This document shows, one piece after another, positions 1 to 7,425 of a stretch of 21,418 nt of DNA. The stretch's first letter is position 1; every line of letters starts with the position of its first letter. Under the pieces are notes generated by a model. That model worked only from the letters and a program-made list of their open reading frames with translations, was not told the origin of the DNA and searched no databases. The DNA comes from a virus. The translations under genes and the position numbers were made by a program. The DNA lies in IMG/VR virus record IMGVR_UViG_3300042503_002640, positions 1-21,418 of that record; one strand, 5' to 3'.

Positions 1-1467
1 GATTGAGTTCTTAACAGTTTCTGGTGCCATTGGAAAAGCTGAGCTTCTCTGTCCAGGGTGATATGCAACCATCATACATGGTGCATCATACTTTCCTTTG
101 ATATTTGCTGCAATCTTTTCATGTTCCTTGCTCAATGGCTGGAACTTATCGAGATAGATTACTACTTCAATATCTTTTTTTTTATTTTGGTCTGCTTGAA
201 ATTGACTGAAAAAATCAGTTGCATCTTCATCTGTTCCAAAAAATTGATTAAAGGTAGGGAAGAAAGCTTCATTTAATTTATCCTCTGCTGCAAGTTGAAC
301 TTTAGCAATTTGAGACTTTAGAGTTTCTTTCATAGTTTTATTAAAAAATGTTGAGCTAACTCTAATATTCTTTTTTCTAAAAGTATTTAAGAAAACTCGA
401 TATAGTTCTTTAAGAGTTTTATCGGAATCAATTAGGTTGATAACAATATCATCATTAATTAGTGCTCGATTAACGTCAAATTCTGGTTTATTTAGAAACT
501 CTGGCGTTGTAATTTCAAGTCCGCGATATTTACTACCATACTCTTGAACAAAATCTTTAAAGATTGCATTGATAATTTGAATATAACGTCTTTCAAATGT
601 AGTACCATTTGGTTTAATTGCATCAAGATCTGCTTGTGAATAAGTTTCAATGAAATTCATTAAGTCCGCAGTCATGATCCAAATATAATCATCTGTCTTT
701 GGGGCTTCAACTCTAGCTTGAGCTTTTTCTTTTGCTCTTGCTTGGAAAACTGGGTCCACTAACTTTGCCAAAAATACCGAATCTTCTCCGCCTGGCTCAT
801 AAAATCTAAATACAATTCCTTCAATATCCTTATCTGCAGTATCTCTTAAAAAAGAGGTTTTGAGTTCAGGATTTAGGACATTAATAATGTATTTGGTAAA
901 TGATGCAGTCTTAAATTTTCCAACTAATTCATCAAGTGGAGTATAGACAAAATCTAAAATTTTCTCTTTTTGATCGTCTGTTAGTTTTCCTTGAAAAATA
1001 ATTGGAGGGCGCTCAATATCTAAAATATCTGCCCACTTGTCCAAATCTGCTTTATCTTGAATAGTTTCAGCCTGTTCGCCAGCTTCGTCCAATATATGGA
1101 TATAGCTTAAGATTAAGTGATTTTTTGGTAGTCTATCATATTGGATTGATTGAGCAGTTGGGGAACTGAAATATTCCATTCCAAAGTGATAGTTACATGG
1201 AAGTTTTTCAGTTACTTCTGATGATAACTCATCAAAATGTTTAAGTGCTGGATTATAGTATGAACTTAGGACACGATCAACTCCAGTTAATTTAGTATTA
1301 CGTTTAAAAAAGTCAAATGGTTCTTCTGAGTTTCCGCAGTTTCTTTGTGCACCAAAAAATGCACCGTCCATTTTTTCGTTAACGATAACTTCTTTATTAA
1401 GAAGAGCTTCTAAAAATTCTTTGCCCTTCTTTTCGTAAATGTCTTTTAAGTGGTTTAATCCTGCCAT
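1..1467 (-). CDS. Ligase-type nucleotidyltransferase fused to a degenerate cytidylyltransferase-like domain (partial, 3' end outside window)
   Basis: An open frame of 489 codons runs from the ATG at 1467 to the window edge without a stop, so the C-terminus is missing. The N-terminal part shows the covalent nucleotidyltransferase motifs of RNA/DNA ligases: motif I EKMDG (K32 is the predicted AMP-accepting lysine), motif III FGMEY (95-99), motif IV IEGIVFR (215-221) and motif V FLAKLVDP (232-239). After a helical linker (about 240-430), a strand IEVVIYLDKFQPLSKEHEKI begins near 433. It resembles the start of HIGH-superfamily cytidylyl/NMN-adenylyl transferases, but the HxGH motif reads SKEH. 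The family reaction would be ATP-dependent joining of nucleic-acid ends; RNA versus DNA cannot be decided here. It is the last visible gene of a minus-strand run with a HAD phosphatase and a P-loop kinase, which suggests end repair. The ligase fold is well supported; the second domain is tentative. Confidence 0.75.
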   Translation of the reverse strand, partial: MAGLNHLKDIYEKKGKEFLEALLNKEVIVNEKMDGAFFGAQRNCGNSEEPFDFFKRNTKLTGVDRVLSSYYNPALKHFDELSSEVTEKLPCNYHFGMEYFSSPTAQSIQYDRLPKNHLILSYIHILDEAGEQAETIQDKADLDKWADILDIERPPIIFQGKLTDDQKEKILDFVYTPLDELVGKFKTASFTKYIINVLNPELKTSFLRDTADKDIEGIVFRFYEPGGEDSVFLAKLVDPVFQARAKEKAQARVEAPKTDDYIWIMTADLMNFIETYSQADLDAIKPNGTTFERRYIQIINAIFKDFVQEYGSKYRGLEITTPEFLNKPEFDVNRALINDDIVINLIDSDKTLKELYRVFLNTFRKKNIRVSSTFFNKTMKETLKSQIAKVQLAAEDKLNEAFFPTFNQFFGTDEDATDFFSQFQADQNKKKDIEVVIYLDKFQPLSKEHEKIAANIKGKYDAPCMMVAYHPGQRSSAFPMAPETVKNSI

Positions 1468-1483
1468 AAAATTTAAATTGTTA

Positions 1484-1984
1484 TTAGTCTAAAGATCCGT
1501 ATTTTCCTGCTCCCATATCTTTCGCAAACTCTTGTCCAGCTTTTGAAGAAACGCTAAGGTTAATTCCTTTTAACAAACCAGCATCTTCTGGATTTTCTTC
1601 AAAATAGGTAATAAGTTTTGCTAAATCGATATTTTGATATGCCTGGATAGTTCCTTCAGGAAGCTTCTTTTCAAGCTCTCTACCTGAAGAGTAATCTTTC
1701 CAATTGATATTCCAACAAAAGAATCTAACTTCTTGCTTCATTTTTGTTGCATAGTAGTGGTCAACATCAGCTAATCTAGCTTGAACCTCAGAAAGATCTG
1801 TTTTATATGAAGTTGAGTGACCATAGATATCAGCTGGGGTTCCGATGCTTAAACTATCTGATGTAAGATCTGTTAATTTAACCAACTGATCCATAAGCTC
1901 TTGAAAAGGTAATCCTTTAAGTGGTGCTGATTCTTCTGCCTCGTTTAGGAACTGGCTAAAGTCTCCAATAATACGTTTTGTCAT
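1484..1984 (-). CDS. Uncharacterised 166-aa protein with capsid-targeting-like N-terminus
   Basis: I do not recognise this family. The N-terminus IIGDFSQFLNEAEES (5-19) resembles the T4 capsid-targeting peptide (MKTYQEFIAEA type), with a LxE tripeptide (LNE, 13-15) of the kind cut by T4 prohead protease. No membrane segment or metal site is seen. The rest is soluble and mixed alpha/beta, ending in a glycine-containing tail. It lies 21 nt downstream of the kinase gene and 16 nt upstream of the ligase gene on the same strand, so it is probably co-transcribed with them. A GATAAATAA element sits just upstream of its ATG. The function is unknown; packaging into the capsid is an inference from the N-terminal resemblance alone. 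Confidence 0.7.
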   Translation of the reverse strand: MTKRIIGDFSQFLNEAEESAPLKGLPFQELMDQLVKLTDLTSDSLSIGTPADIYGHSTSYKTDLSEVQARLADVDHYYATKMKQEVRFFCWNINWKDYSSGRELEKKLPEGTIQAYQNIDLAKLITYFEENPEDAGLLKGINLSVSSKAGQEFAKDMGAGKYGSLD

Positions 1985-2005
1985 TTTATAGTTGCCTATT
2001 TCTGA

Positions 2006-2014
2006 TTATTTATC
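2006..2014 (-). promoter_or_regulatory. Late-promoter-like element GATAAATAA
   Basis: On the minus strand the sequence is GATAAATAA, close to the T4 late promoter TATAAATA. It also encodes the last two codons and stop (Asp-Lys-stop) of the kinase gene and lies 21 nt before the ATG at 1984. The same element and spacing recur before the genes starting at 14302 and 17020. Promoter activity is an inference. Confidence 0.4.
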
Positions 2015-2605
2015 CCGAACCAATTTTTGTATTAGATCACAGAACTCATCAACTGAGTCTGGCGTAAAATTATTTGTAAATTGATCAAATGAATTACCTT
2101 CGCGACCATCTTTGAATCTAAATGGAGCAGATTCAATAAGTTTAGTCATAAGTAGCTTTTCTTCTTTTGCTGAAACTAGACCATCCCATAAATCTTTTTT
2201 ACGAGCCTGGTCCTGTTTAAATTCATCTGGTGCATCAATCATGACAGTTTTGCAATTTTGATAGCCTGGGCGTTTAATTAAACCATATAATTCAGATTGG
2301 GCTTGATTAAATTCTAATCGATTCCAAATGGTTGCCCAAGTAGCAGCTGTAATATGAGCTCGATCAAATACAAAAATCTTTTCTGGAAAATGTTCGTGTA
2401 GATCTAAGATTGTCATAATATTACCCATACTAAAATAGTGAATGCCTGAATCGGATTTATCCCATTCTTTAACAATTGCTGAATATTCATCAGCTAGGTA
2501 AAATTTATAATAAAATAGATTTAATTCAGCACCGTGTTTTTTAATTAATTGATTTAGCAAATAGGTTTTGCCAGAGTGACGTGTGCCTTCAATAAAGATT
2601 ATCAT
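2006..2605 (-). CDS. P-loop nucleoside/polynucleotide kinase-like protein
   Basis: The 199-aa protein opens with a beta strand and a Walker A loop, GTRHSGKT (7-14), and has FVFDRAH (78-84), the DRxH/DRY-type strand typical of thymidylate, nucleoside and polynucleotide kinases. The basic stretch QARKKDLWDG further on could be a lid. It should phosphorylate a nucleotide or a 5' end with ATP; the substrate cannot be read from the sequence. Its ATG overlaps the stop of the upstream HAD phosphatase gene (ATGA), implying translational coupling. T4 Pnkp carries 5'-kinase and 3'-phosphatase in one chain, so this pair could be a two-gene equivalent. A (d)NMP kinase for nucleotide supply is the main alternative. 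Confidence 0.65.
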   Translation of the reverse strand: MIIFIEGTRHSGKTYLLNQLIKKHGAELNLFYYKFYLADEYSAIVKEWDKSDSGIHYFSMGNIMTILDLHEHFPEKIFVFDRAHITAATWATIWNRLEFNQAQSELYGLIKRPGYQNCKTVMIDAPDEFKQDQARKKDLWDGLVSAKEEKLLMTKLIESAPFRFKDGREGNSFDQFTNNFTPDSVDEFCDLIQKLVRDK

Positions 2606-3132
2606 GAGTATTTAAGTTGTATTCTTTCTCTTGTTAATATACCAATATTTCCGTCAATTTGGAGTAATTCGGTCTTATCAACAAACCAATATTCAATTGA
2701 ATTGGTGATCTTACTTAAATAGGGATTTTTAACATATCGGTCTATTTGAACAAGAGAGTCTTCAAATATTCTGATTTTATCAAAATTAGGACCAACTTTA
2801 TCCAAATATTCAAGTAACATTTGTGGTTTATCTGTATTACGCTCGCAAAGGATAATTTGATCAAATGTTTTGGTAATTCCAAACTTATCTAAAACTGCAG
2901 CCATTGCTTTTCTGGTTGCCTCAACCCGGTGACTTAAGATAATAGTCGTATGGTTTTTGTCAAGTTTATTAAAAACAGACTCAATTAGCTGTAATCTGTA
3001 TAAATTGGTGTTTAGAGACTTTGGATTATCAAACCACTCGTAAGGTTTTGTAAACTCAGTACCGGCGTGGGTAAATGGGGGAACCCTAAATAAGGTTTCA
3101 TCAAAATCTACGACATTTAAAACTTGCTCCAT
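2602..3132 (-). CDS. HAD-superfamily phosphatase, Swiss-army-knife RNA-repair (HAD_SAK)-like
   Basis: The 176-aa protein has HAD motif I VVDFDETLF (7-15, nucleophile D9 and acid/base D11), motif II LSHR (66-69) and an acidic motif IV-like FEDS (123-126). The segment YEWFDNPKSL (31-40) resembles the WW-D-P-x-x-L signature that follows motif I in HAD domains of Swiss-army-knife RNA-repair proteins. The family removes phosphate from phosphoesters, plausibly 3'-phosphate ends. It is the first gene of a minus-strand run and its stop overlaps the kinase start by 4 bp. A TAGTATAATA element lies 25 nt upstream. The HAD fold is firm; a repair role is inferred from the motif and the kinase and ligase neighbours. 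Confidence 0.7.
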   Translation of the reverse strand: MEQVLNVVDFDETLFRVPPFTHAGTEFTKPYEWFDNPKSLNTNLYRLQLIESVFNKLDKNHTTIILSHRVEATRKAMAAVLDKFGITKTFDQIILCERNTDKPQMLLEYLDKVGPNFDKIRIFEDSLVQIDRYVKNPYLSKITNSIEYWFVDKTELLQIDGNIGILTRERIQLKYS

Positions 3133-3156
3133 ATGAAATAAATAACTTTGAAATAT

Positions 3157-3166
3157 TATTATACTA
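3157..3166 (-). promoter_or_regulatory. TAGTATAATA element between divergent genes
   Basis: The minus strand reads TAGTATAATA in the 37-bp gap between the HAD gene (minus) and the gene at 3170 (plus). The same decamer occurs at 7374-7383 and 20032-20041, with a near copy at 20703-20713. Its position where transcription units begin suggests a promoter. Polarity is uncertain because it faces genes on both sides. Confidence 0.4.
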
Positions 3167-3169
3167 AAA

Positions 3170-3631
3170 TTGAACTTAGAGTTTATAAAAGGAGAATACG
3201 AGGGTAACAGAGTTAATCTGGTTAGAGAAACTGTCCAGAGAAAGCAGCCCTTTGCCGTCTTTACTTTCAGTAACCCAAAGATTTACCGCCAATTCTTAAC
3301 CGATCTTTCTAAATTCGGAGCCTTACCTTATGTACGTCAAACATTTATGACAAATCATATGATGGGAGGCTATCCATTAATATACCCAAGTATCTTTGTT
3401 ACAAATGTTGGATCTGACGTTCCTGATTCAGATTTTAAACATATGATAATTGGTAGTTTAAAACAGTACCATATTGATTCAATTATTTGCCTCTATGCGG
3501 GTCAAATTAGCTCATATTATAAAAATGGCGACCACCATTCAATCGGAACTGATATTTACACAACGCTAGATCCCAAAGAATTTGAAAGTTATTACTTTAA
3601 AGTTGAGAGTACTTGTTACACTTTTGTCTAA
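3170..3631 (+). CDS. Uncharacterised 153-aa protein
   Basis: I do not recognise this protein. The start is TTG at 3170: an in-frame TGA lies at 3149 and the next in-frame ATG is near residue 60. It is soluble, mixed alpha/beta and rich in aromatic residues (many Tyr and Phe), with two His clusters (TNHMMGG and GDHHSIG) but no complete metal-binding signature. No signal peptide or membrane segment is visible. It lies 31 nt upstream of the UvsY-like gene on the plus strand, so it may be co-expressed with the recombination genes. An AAATAAATAA stretch at 3136-3145 lies 24 nt before the start. Confidence 0.6.
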   Translation: MNLEFIKGEYEGNRVNLVRETVQRKQPFAVFTFSNPKIYRQFLTDLSKFGALPYVRQTFMTNHMMGGYPLIYPSIFVTNVGSDVPDSDFKHMIIGSLKQYHIDSIICLYAGQISSYYKNGDHHSIGTDIYTTLDPKEFESYYFKVESTCYTFV

Positions 3632-3662
3632 ACCTTAGGTCCAGTACCAAGTAAAAGAAGGT

Positions 3663-4112
3663 ATGGAATTCGAACAACAATCACCAGAAGTTAAAAAGAG
3701 TTTGTCTGACGTTTTTTCGGCAAAGCGTAAAGCTGTGTCTGAAGAGGTACAGGAAGGAGTTGGTTATATGAATAATATAAAGCGCCTTGCTGATGCTCAG
3801 GTTTACTTTTTAAGCTTACGCCAAAGATTGCTTGAGGAAAACCATACCCTAATTGAACACTACAATCGCTATAAAAAGAAATATAGAGAACAAAAAGGAG
3901 ACGAGTGGGAAGCAGTCTCCAGAACATCCCAGCTAAGATACAACTCTAACGAAAAGACTACTATCGTCGACGGAAAAACGTCTAACATCAAAGAAACGAT
4001 CGATCAGATCGAAAGCCAAACTCAATTTTATCAAGACACAATCAAGACAGTAGACGCCGCTCTTTTCGGAATTAAAACTAGACTTGATATTGAAAAGATG
4101 CTGGGTGTGTAA
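3663..4112 (+). CDS. uvsY: UvsY-like recombination mediator
   Basis: The 149-aa, highly charged, mostly helical protein has the size and layout of T4 UvsY (137 aa). A long helical N-terminal half is followed by a RY-x-x-(N/S)-E-K-T segment (about 92-99) and a C-terminal helical region containing ALFGIKTR (134-141), matching the ALDAIKSR-type end of UvsY as I recall it. UvsY loads the UvsX recombinase onto gp32-coated single-stranded DNA. It is followed 15 nt later by UvsW, and in T4 uvsY and uvsW are also neighbours, which is the strongest support. An AAGAAGG sequence just before the ATG at 3663 could serve as a ribosome binding site. The identification rests on remembered family similarity plus gene order and is moderate. 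Confidence 0.6.
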   Translation: MEFEQQSPEVKKSLSDVFSAKRKAVSEEVQEGVGYMNNIKRLADAQVYFLSLRQRLLEENHTLIEHYNRYKKKYREQKGDEWEAVSRTSQLRYNSNEKTTIVDGKTSNIKETIDQIESQTQFYQDTIKTVDAALFGIKTRLDIEKMLGV

Positions 4113-4127
4113 AAACATCCAAAGAGT

Positions 4128-5690
4128 TTGCTAAAGTTTAAGTTAACACCAGATAAAAGATATTTTCAATTAATACATAATGATCTTAAGAAAGAGGTAG
4201 TCGATCTTAAGAACTTCTTTAAGAAAAGAGCCAAGGGCTATCACTTTAGTCCACTATTTCAGCGTCGTCTTTGGGATGGCTATGATAAGTTTATAGATCG
4301 CGAAAATCGAATCGGAGTCGGTTTATGGTATCAAATCAAACAGTTTAGTCAAATCTACGGTCATGAGATTGAATTAGATGGATTAGATTCTCTACTTAAT
4401 CTTGAATTTACAAAGGATCAACTTGATAAATTTGCAAGTGTCCTATTAGATGGAGTCGATCTTACTCCATATGATTATCAAATGGAAGCTGCATACCGTG
4501 CTCTTAAATTTAAGTTTAGTGCACAGGAATTGGCAACCTCTGCTGGTAAAACTCTAATCCTATTTTTATATTTAAGCTTTCTTAAGCGTAAGGGAATTAT
4601 CAATGGTAAAGATAAAAAAGCCCTTATTGTAGTTCCTAATATTTCATTAGTTGGTCAAACTGCAGAAAAATTTGTAAAGGACTATCATACTGGCCTAATT
4701 AACTGGAATATTTTAGAAGTTGGCGGTAAGAACAAATATTCAGACAAGAAATTTGAAGAGGCGGATCTAGTTATCTCAACTTATCAAAGTTTAGCTAAAC
4801 GCGATGGAGACTTCTTTAAAAAATTTACTGTGCTTTGTGTAGATGAGTGTCATACTTCAAGAGGTGATACTATTAAAGATATTCTCTTAGCTTCAACTAA
4901 TGTTGAATATAAGTTAGGACTTTCTGGTACAATTCAAGTCGATGAGGATTTTTCTGATTTCTATAAAATCCAAGAGTACATTGGCCCTCTAAGCATGACT
5001 CTTAAATCTAGTTTCTTAATTGAAAACAAACACTCGCCAGACGTGTTTATTAAGATACTTTCCCTAAAATATCCAGAGAACGAGCCTTTTATTCAAAACT
5101 ACAAATATATGCAGGAACACGGTAAAAGTCAATTCCATCGTATTGAAGACTATGGAAAGAATATGTTCCAAATGGAAAAGGATTTTATTATTTCATACGA
5201 ACCTCGTGTAGATTTTATTTCATCACTAGTTAAAAAGCTAGGTGGAAATACCCTAATTCTTTTTATTAATGTGAAAGACAAATACGGTCAACGAATTAAA
5301 GAGAGAATTTCTGAGTGGAATCCAAACTCATTCTATATTGATGGTGAAGTAAGCGGAGATGACCGAGCTGAATATAAAGATGCAATGGAAGCAGGTTCTA
5401 ACGTAACTCTAGTTGCAAGCTATGCAACCTTTGCAACTGGTATTGACTTAAAAAATGTGCAGAGCATTATTTTTGCAGAAAGTTATAAGTCTGAAATTAC
5501 TATTCGCCAAGCAGTAGGTCGTGGCATGCGTAAATTGGCTGGAAAAAGCAAAGTAACGATTTATGATCTAATTGACGATCTAAATGGTTATATTGTAAAA
5601 CACGGTAAGGTTCGTGAGAAAATTTATGAAAAGGAAAAATGGATTGTGTCTAAGCACAATTATGATTTAAGTAAGTTTATTAAAGGCTAA
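4128..5690 (+). CDS. uvsW: UvsW-type superfamily 2 DNA helicase
   Basis: The 520-aa protein has an N-terminal domain (1-110) that includes FQRRLWDGYDKF (44-55), as in T4 UvsW. It is followed by SF2 motifs: Q-like YDYQMEAA (115-122), Walker A ATSAGKT (136-142), Walker B VDECH (238-242, a DExH variant), motif III LSGT (265-268) and motif VI QAVGRGMR near 470. T4 UvsW unwinds branched DNA and R-loops, promotes strand exchange and fork regression, and switches origin-dependent to recombination-dependent replication. The start is TTG at 4128 because an in-frame TAA lies at 4110 with no ATG between. The length is close to that of T4 UvsW. Its stop overlaps the stop of the convergent gene at 5687 by 4 bp, with no terminator visible. 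Confidence 0.9.
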   Translation: MLKFKLTPDKRYFQLIHNDLKKEVVDLKNFFKKRAKGYHFSPLFQRRLWDGYDKFIDRENRIGVGLWYQIKQFSQIYGHEIELDGLDSLLNLEFTKDQLDKFASVLLDGVDLTPYDYQMEAAYRALKFKFSAQELATSAGKTLILFLYLSFLKRKGIINGKDKKALIVVPNISLVGQTAEKFVKDYHTGLINWNILEVGGKNKYSDKKFEEADLVISTYQSLAKRDGDFFKKFTVLCVDECHTSRGDTIKDILLASTNVEYKLGLSGTIQVDEDFSDFYKIQEYIGPLSMTLKSSFLIENKHSPDVFIKILSLKYPENEPFIQNYKYMQEHGKSQFHRIEDYGKNMFQMEKDFIISYEPRVDFISSLVKKLGGNTLILFINVKDKYGQRIKERISEWNPNSFYIDGEVSGDDRAEYKDAMEAGSNVTLVASYATFATGIDLKNVQSIIFAESYKSEITIRQAVGRGMRKLAGKSKVTIYDLIDDLNGYIVKHGKVREKIYEKEKWIVSKHNYDLSKFIKG

Positions 5691-6469
5691 CCTAAGTGGC
5701 CATCTGCAATCTCTTCTTCTAAGAATTCTAGAAAATATTTCTTTGCATTTTGTTCAAATGATCTGTGTTGACGCTGAATATCTTTAAGATCTTCTTCGAT
5801 TTGATTGAGTTTAGCAAGTTCAGCCTTAAACCAATTAATAGATTCAGTTAATTTATCAGTAATTTCTTTTACTGCATCTTCGTCTTCAACCAAACCAAGT
5901 TCAGCAAGGCGTTTCCATTCAGGACTATTGATTGCCTTTGCTACATCAGCAATAACATCTTCTTCATACCATTCTTTAGTATCTAAATACATTTGAATAG
6001 TCTCTTCAGCATATTCTAATAATCTATCTGCGCCATTGTCTGGTGAAAGGTGTAGCCATCCGCCGCTATTTCCGCCCCAACCAACATGACCAACCCAATC
6101 GTAAGACTGTTCAATATCTTCTTGAAACATTTCAGCTTGATCTTGCAACCATCTATACCAAATATCAGAAAGTCGTTCCTCATCAAGTTCAATGCCAACC
6201 TTTGCCTGAACTTCATCTTCATCTGGGTAATTATAAACTTTTACATTTAGGGCAAAGAAGTCTCCATTGTAGTGATTACGGCCTCTATTTAGATTCCAGT
6301 CATTTGAAAAAAGCGAATCTACTCTTGCTTCAAACTGTTCTAGTTTTTCAAGTAATTCTTTTTCTAACCAAAAATCTCCAAGCTTATCTGCATAAAAGGA
6401 AACTAAAGAATTATTATTAGTCTTTAGATATTCTCTGCTAAAATTTTCAAATAGTTTAATATGCTTCAT
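5687..6469 (-). CDS. Uncharacterised acidic 260-aa protein
   Basis: I do not recognise this family. The protein begins MKHIKLFENFSREY, which resembles the short targeting-like N-termini seen on other proteins of this window. It is strongly acidic and rich in Trp and Glu, with a Gly-rich segment VGHVGWGGNSGGWLHLSP (about 126-143) between two helical regions. The C-terminal 70 residues look like a coiled coil (EEDLKDIQRQHRSFEQ). There is no signal peptide or membrane span. It is the last gene of a three-gene minus-strand run: its ATG overlaps the upstream TAA by one base (TAATG), and its stop overlaps the uvsW stop on the other strand. A capsid-internal role is only a guess. Confidence 0.65.
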   Translation of the reverse strand: MKHIKLFENFSREYLKTNNNSLVSFYADKLGDFWLEKELLEKLEQFEARVDSLFSNDWNLNRGRNHYNGDFFALNVKVYNYPDEDEVQAKVGIELDEERLSDIWYRWLQDQAEMFQEDIEQSYDWVGHVGWGGNSGGWLHLSPDNGADRLLEYAEETIQMYLDTKEWYEEDVIADVAKAINSPEWKRLAELGLVEDEDAVKEITDKLTESINWFKAELAKLNQIEEDLKDIQRQHRSFEQNAKKYFLEFLEEEIADGHLG

Positions 6470-6735
6470 TAGTTAGTAGGCTTGCGTAAATTAGAATATT
6501 CTTCAAATTGAAGAACACCAGACTCATTCATTTTTTGATATATTGAAACCTTTTTAGTTTCCTTTATTTGAGTTGAGGTACCATGTATGATAGTTTGGCT
6601 TTGAGATACCTTAACCGCTAGTTCAGTAACCTTATCTCTAATCGCACAAATTTTTTGGTAGTCCTGTTTGGTCAATTGAATCGTTGATTCGTTAATCGTG
6701 GACAGGTAATTTAAAAACTGGTCGATTTGCGACAT
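6469..6735 (-). CDS. Uncharacterised small helical protein
   Basis: This 88-aa (ATG start) protein is not recognised. It is mostly helical and polar, with an N-terminal stretch SQIDQFLNYLSTINES. I chose ATG at 6735 because it follows the upstream gene's stop directly (TAATATG), the same junction seen at 13319. A TTG at 6759 would add eight residues and overlap the upstream gene. Its stop overlaps the start of the 260-aa gene (TAATG). The three genes between 5687 and 7351 therefore form one translationally coupled unit. Confidence 0.55.
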   Translation of the reverse strand: MSQIDQFLNYLSTINESTIQLTKQDYQKICAIRDKVTELAVKVSQSQTIIHGTSTQIKETKKVSIYQKMNESGVLQFEEYSNLRKPTN

Positions 6736-6736
6736 A

Positions 6737-7351
6737 TTAAAGCGATATTTTTGCTGCAATAATTATCCCAAGCACCAATTTGCAATAAATCATTTGGAAA
6801 TCATAATACGTCATAATAATATCGTATTGCTTTTTATCCATTTTTATTACATTTGCACCAGAGGATAGCTTATTAATATTATTTATCAATTGAACAGTCT
6901 CCTTGAGCTGTGTTACGCCGATCAAGCGCATCAAAATATCATTAAATGTACTATAATTTAGGGTGGCACGATCGTCTGCGATCTTTTTGAGCCAATGTTC
7001 AATCACAAGTACAGCATCCCTCTTCTTAATAATATCTCCAGATGGCAAGGACTCATTTATAATATGAACAATATCATCTAGTTCAGTAATTAGATCAGCT
7101 CTAGTGCTCAACCAGTCCAATTCTCTATCAAAAACTGAAATTGCAGTCTTTTGTTTCTCTCTTGTATAGACAAAGTTAATAACAAATGGGTTTGTGATAG
7201 AAGAAGGTGCCGAAGCAAACTCCCCGTCATCAGATTGGGGTCTTTTTAGCTCCTCTGCCTCAATTTGAAAGTCCTGGAATGGAAAATTTCGCAAAAAGGG
7301 ATAATTTGCGTAAACTTTAGATAGGGTTCTGTCTTGTGCTACCAATGCCAT
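6737..7351 (-). CDS. Uncharacterised 204-aa protein
   Basis: I do not recognise this protein. The N-terminal 30 residues are aromatic-rich (YPFLRNFPFQDF), followed by an acidic Ser/Asp loop (about 37-50) and a mainly helical C-terminal part. The last 20 residues are hydrophobic (YCKLVLGIIIAAKISL), which could be a C-terminal membrane anchor or a buried helix. It is the first gene of a three-gene coupled run on the minus strand, reading away from the DNA polymerase gene. Upstream of the ATG are ATAAATAA (11 nt away) and TAGTATAATA. Confidence 0.6.
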   Translation of the reverse strand: MALVAQDRTLSKVYANYPFLRNFPFQDFQIEAEELKRPQSDDGEFASAPSSITNPFVINFVYTREKQKTAISVFDRELDWLSTRADLITELDDIVHIINESLPSGDIIKKRDAVLVIEHWLKKIADDRATLNYSTFNDILMRLIGVTQLKETVQLINNINKLSSGANVIKMDKKQYDIIMTYYDFQMIYCKLVLGIIIAAKISL

Positions 7352-7362
7352 GCTAATTTTTA

Positions 7363-7383
7363 TTATTTATTAGTATTATACTA
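7363..7383. promoter_or_regulatory. Divergent promoter region with inverted repeat TAGTAT-T-ATACTA
   Basis: The 74-bp gap between divergent genes contains a perfect 6-bp inverted repeat (TAGTAT, one T, ATACTA, 7371-7383). On the minus strand it reads as the recurrent TAGTATAATA motif. Next to it, 7363-7370 reads ATAAATAA on the minus strand. The symmetry and placement suit a bidirectional promoter or operator serving the 204-aa gene and the polymerase gene. This is an inference from position and recurrence. Confidence 0.45.
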
Positions 7384-7425
7384 GTAGGTTAAACTAAGAA
7401 CACCAACCGAGTAAAACACTTATGT

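Noticed and set aside
58-276. 72-aa plus-strand frame at the left edge
   Set aside because: It lies antisense within the ligase gene, whose minus-strand frame carries clear catalytic motifs. The plus-strand peptide is low-complexity and Phe/Ile-rich.
5935-6010. Possible membrane or toxin-like small gene opposite the 260-aa gene
   Set aside because: No start signal, no conserved pattern, and it lies fully within a coupled gene.
5805-6420. Plus-strand frames of 63 and 125 aa and a minus-strand frame of 68 aa
   Set aside because: All lie inside the 260-aa gene in other frames and have the biased composition of shadow frames. The 260-aa frame is coupled to its neighbour by TAATG.
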